Of a stretch of 25,591 bases of DNA, positions 23,975 to 25,591 are shown piece by piece; position 1 is the first letter of the stretch; the number at the start of each line of letters is the position of its first letter. The notes beneath the pieces were generated by a model. The model saw nothing but the letters and a program-made list of their open reading frames with translations. It was not told where the DNA came from and ran no database searches. The stretch lies in the NCBI GenBank assembly GCA_900554135.1, contig USFU01000007.1, positions 1 through 25,591 on the forward strand, read 5' to 3'. The position numbers and the translations under genes were made by a program. This DNA comes from an uncultured Collinsella sp. (lineage in GTDB: Bacteria > Actinomycetota > Coriobacteriia > Coriobacteriales > Coriobacteriaceae).

Positions 23975-25591
23975 CTAGCACGTCCCCTCGTTGGGCATCG
24001 TCCATGCGTGATGGTCGGTATGCAGTAGCTCCTCGGCCAACGGCGAGAGCGGCTCACCCAAGAACTCGCGGTAGCACGCCTGGACATCGGGATTCTCGTG
24101 CGAGAAGCGAATGTCCGCAGCGGCATCCAGGCCCCAGAGCACCTGGCCACGCTCGGCTGCCAGCTCGCAGCCGTCGTGGATGGGCTGACCGCCGCCACCG
24201 ACGCAGCCGCCCGGGCATGCCATAACCTCGACGAAGTCATAGCTCACGCGGCCGTCGCGAATCGCGTCGAGCAGACGGGCAACATTGCCCAGCCCGTGTG
24301 CCACGGCGACGCGCACCTTGGTGCCATCGATATCGGCCACGGCTTCCTTCCAGCCGTCCAGGCCGCGCACATCGGTAAAGAAGTCGGCGTCGGGATTCTT
24401 GCCCGTCACCAGGTAATAGGCCGAGCGCACGGCGGCCTCCATCACGCCGCCCGTGGCGCCAAAGATCACACCCGCGCCCGTGCCAAAGCCCAGCGGCGTA
24501 TCGAGCGGCTCCTCAACCAGCGTATCCACGCTCACGTGGTTCGCGCGGATCATGCGCACCATCTCGCGCACCGTCAGCGCAACGTCCACGTCGGGCGCAC
24601 CGCTCTCGCCCACCATGCTGGGCAGCGCGCACTCGGCCTTCTTGGCCGTGCACGGCATCACGGACACCACAAACAGACGCTCGGGCTCCACGCCCAGCAC
24701 CTTGGCGTAATATGTCTTGGCGATAGCGCCGAACATCTGCTGCGGCGACTTGGACGTGGACAGGCTGTCGACAAACTCCGGATAGCGTGCCTTCACAAAG
24801 CGCACCCAGCCCGGGCAGCAGCTCGTGAACATGGGCCAGCCGTGGCTGTCGCCCTCGCCTTTGGCGGTCTTACCCAGGCGCTCGAGCAGCTCGAAACCCT
24901 CCTCCATAATGGTGAGATCGGCCGAGAAGTCGGTGTCGAACACGTACTCAAAGCCCACGCGGCGCAGCGCGCAAGCCAGGCGCTCGACGGTAGCCTCCTC
25001 GCGCGGAATGCCGAGCTCCTCGCCCCAGGCGCTACGCACGGCCGGCGCAATCTGCACCAGCACGATCTTGTCGGGATCGGCGAGAGCATCGAACACGGTC
25101 TCAGTATCGTCACGCTCGCGCAGGGCGCCCGTCGGGCAATGCGTAATGCACTGACCGCACGCGACGCAATCGGTCTTGCCGATCGGCGCACGCCCGCGGG
25201 TGCCCACGGCGGTATGCGTGGCGCGGTTGGTCAGGTCCCAAATTCCTAAGCCCTGCACGCTCTCGCACACCTTGATGCAGCGCATACATTTGATGCACTT
25301 GTCGTTATCGCGGATGATGGGGAAATCGAAGTCCCAGCCCTCGCGCGCCAGGTGCTGCTCGTACGGCAGATAGAAGATGCCCAGGTCGTTGGCGATGGTC
25401 TGCAGGTTGCAGTTACCGCTGCGCACGCAGCTCGTACAGCGCGAGTCGTGCTGGGACAGCAGCAGCTGCACGTTGGTGCGACGCGCCTCGCGGGCCTTGG
25501 GGCTGTTGGTGTGAACCACCATGCCGTCGAGCACGTAGTTGTTGCAGGCGGCAACCAGCTGGTCGCAGCCCTCAACCTCGACCACGCACAC
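23975..25591 (-). CDS. hydA: [FeFe] hydrogenase catalytic subunit HydA (5' end outside window)
   Basis: 538 codons in the window; the frame runs off the right edge, so the first residue is internal. Fe-S sites in order (window numbering): remains of a [2Fe-2S] ferredoxin domain (C2, C16 near DGMVV), a His-Cys3 site (H48, C52, C55, C61), and two [4Fe-4S] sites (C99/C102/C105/C109 and C142/C145/C148/C152). H-cluster motifs are canonical: TSCCPGW (C258 proton-relay, C259 ligand), MPCTAKKAE (C314) and MACPGGCVGGGGQP (C459, C463). This domain set fits group A enzymes, including HydA of electron-bifurcating HydABC, in which hydC and hydB precede hydA; those would lie past the right edge. It is the first of three tightly linked genes. 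Cytoplasmic, anaerobic H2 metabolism. Confidence 0.95.
   Translation of the reverse strand: MCVVEVEGCDQLVAACNNYVLDGMVVHTNSPKAREARRTNVQLLLSQHDSRCTSCVRSGNCNLQTIANDLGIFYLPYEQHLAREGWDFDFPIIRDNDKCIKCMRCIKVCESVQGLGIWDLTNRATHTAVGTRGRAPIGKTDCVACGQCITHCPTGALRERDDTETVFDALADPDKIVLVQIAPAVRSAWGEELGIPREEATVERLACALRRVGFEYVFDTDFSADLTIMEEGFELLERLGKTAKGEGDSHGWPMFTSCCPGWVRFVKARYPEFVDSLSTSKSPQQMFGAIAKTYYAKVLGVEPERLFVVSVMPCTAKKAECALPSMVGESGAPDVDVALTVREMVRMIRANHVSVDTLVEEPLDTPLGFGTGAGVIFGATGGVMEAAVRSAYYLVTGKNPDADFFTDVRGLDGWKEAVADIDGTKVRVAVAHGLGNVARLLDAIRDGRVSYDFVEVMACPGGCVGGGGQPIHDGCELAAERGQVLWGLDAAADIRFSHENPDVQACYREFLGEPLSPLAEELLHTDHHAWTMPNEGTC

Noticed and set aside
24098..25249. 383-codon plus-strand frame opposite hydA
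   Set aside because: Antisense of the hydrogenase; His/Ala/Arg-rich with no motif.

Overview
Most of this window (from about position 2000 to the right edge) reads as a chromosomal segment of a gut coriobacterium, most likely a Collinsella-like actinobacterium. I infer this from the high-GC coding style, the gene set (fucO, YoaK, YgiQ, Rrf2-cysK, [FeFe] hydrogenase) and the recurring 31-bp intergenic repeat. The assignment comes from reading alone, not from a database search. The first ~2 kb does not belong to this picture: it encodes a secreted SpoIID/LytB-type protein with an array of bacterial SH3 domains, a style typical of Clostridia. That gene and the opposing addA gene both lose sense at the same 20-bp stretch (1984-2003), so I read the left end as a chimeric joint, probably an assembly artefact.

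Layout. 1-2003 (+): SpoIID-SH3 fragment. 1984-8277 (-): addB-addA, the two subunits of the recombination helicase-nuclease, with addA cut off at the start of its nuclease domain. 8278-8498: repeat pair and a terminator. 8499-8798 (-): YerC-type TrpR-related regulator. 9124-9489 (+): small four-helix membrane protein. 9625-11245: an Rrf2 regulator with an IscR-like cysteine cluster, divergent from cysK. 11427-12527 (+): mnmA. 12536-13909 (-): a one-gene fusion of a DNA-binding domain with a HipA-like kinase, with its own palindrome-rich promoter. 14048-15091 (-): M42 aminopeptidase. 15092-15695: a ~600-bp non-coding region with palindromes and an inverted repeat pair. 15696-16862 (-): fucO. 17028-17744 (-): YoaK-type membrane protein. 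17998-20130 (+): YgiQ radical SAM protein. 20127-21038 (-): CPBP membrane protease. 21122-21322 (-): lone RelB/DinJ-like antitoxin between two repeat copies. 21537-25591 (-): an operon of [FeFe] hydrogenase HydA, a Tat-type substrate-binding lipoprotein and a fused permease-ATPase.

How parts fit together. Rrf2, cysK and mnmA form a sulfur theme: cysteine synthesis, a likely Fe-S or cysteine-responsive regulator, and tRNA thiolation. fucO and hydA point to anaerobic fermentation, in which lactaldehyde is reduced to propanediol and H2 is evolved or bifurcated. The most interesting loci are the HTH-HipA kinase fusion with no separate HipB antitoxin, and the hydrogenase-linked transporter with its permease and ATPase in one chain. 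Neither can be called new from sequence alone. No rRNA, tRNA, CRISPR array or complete insertion sequence was seen.
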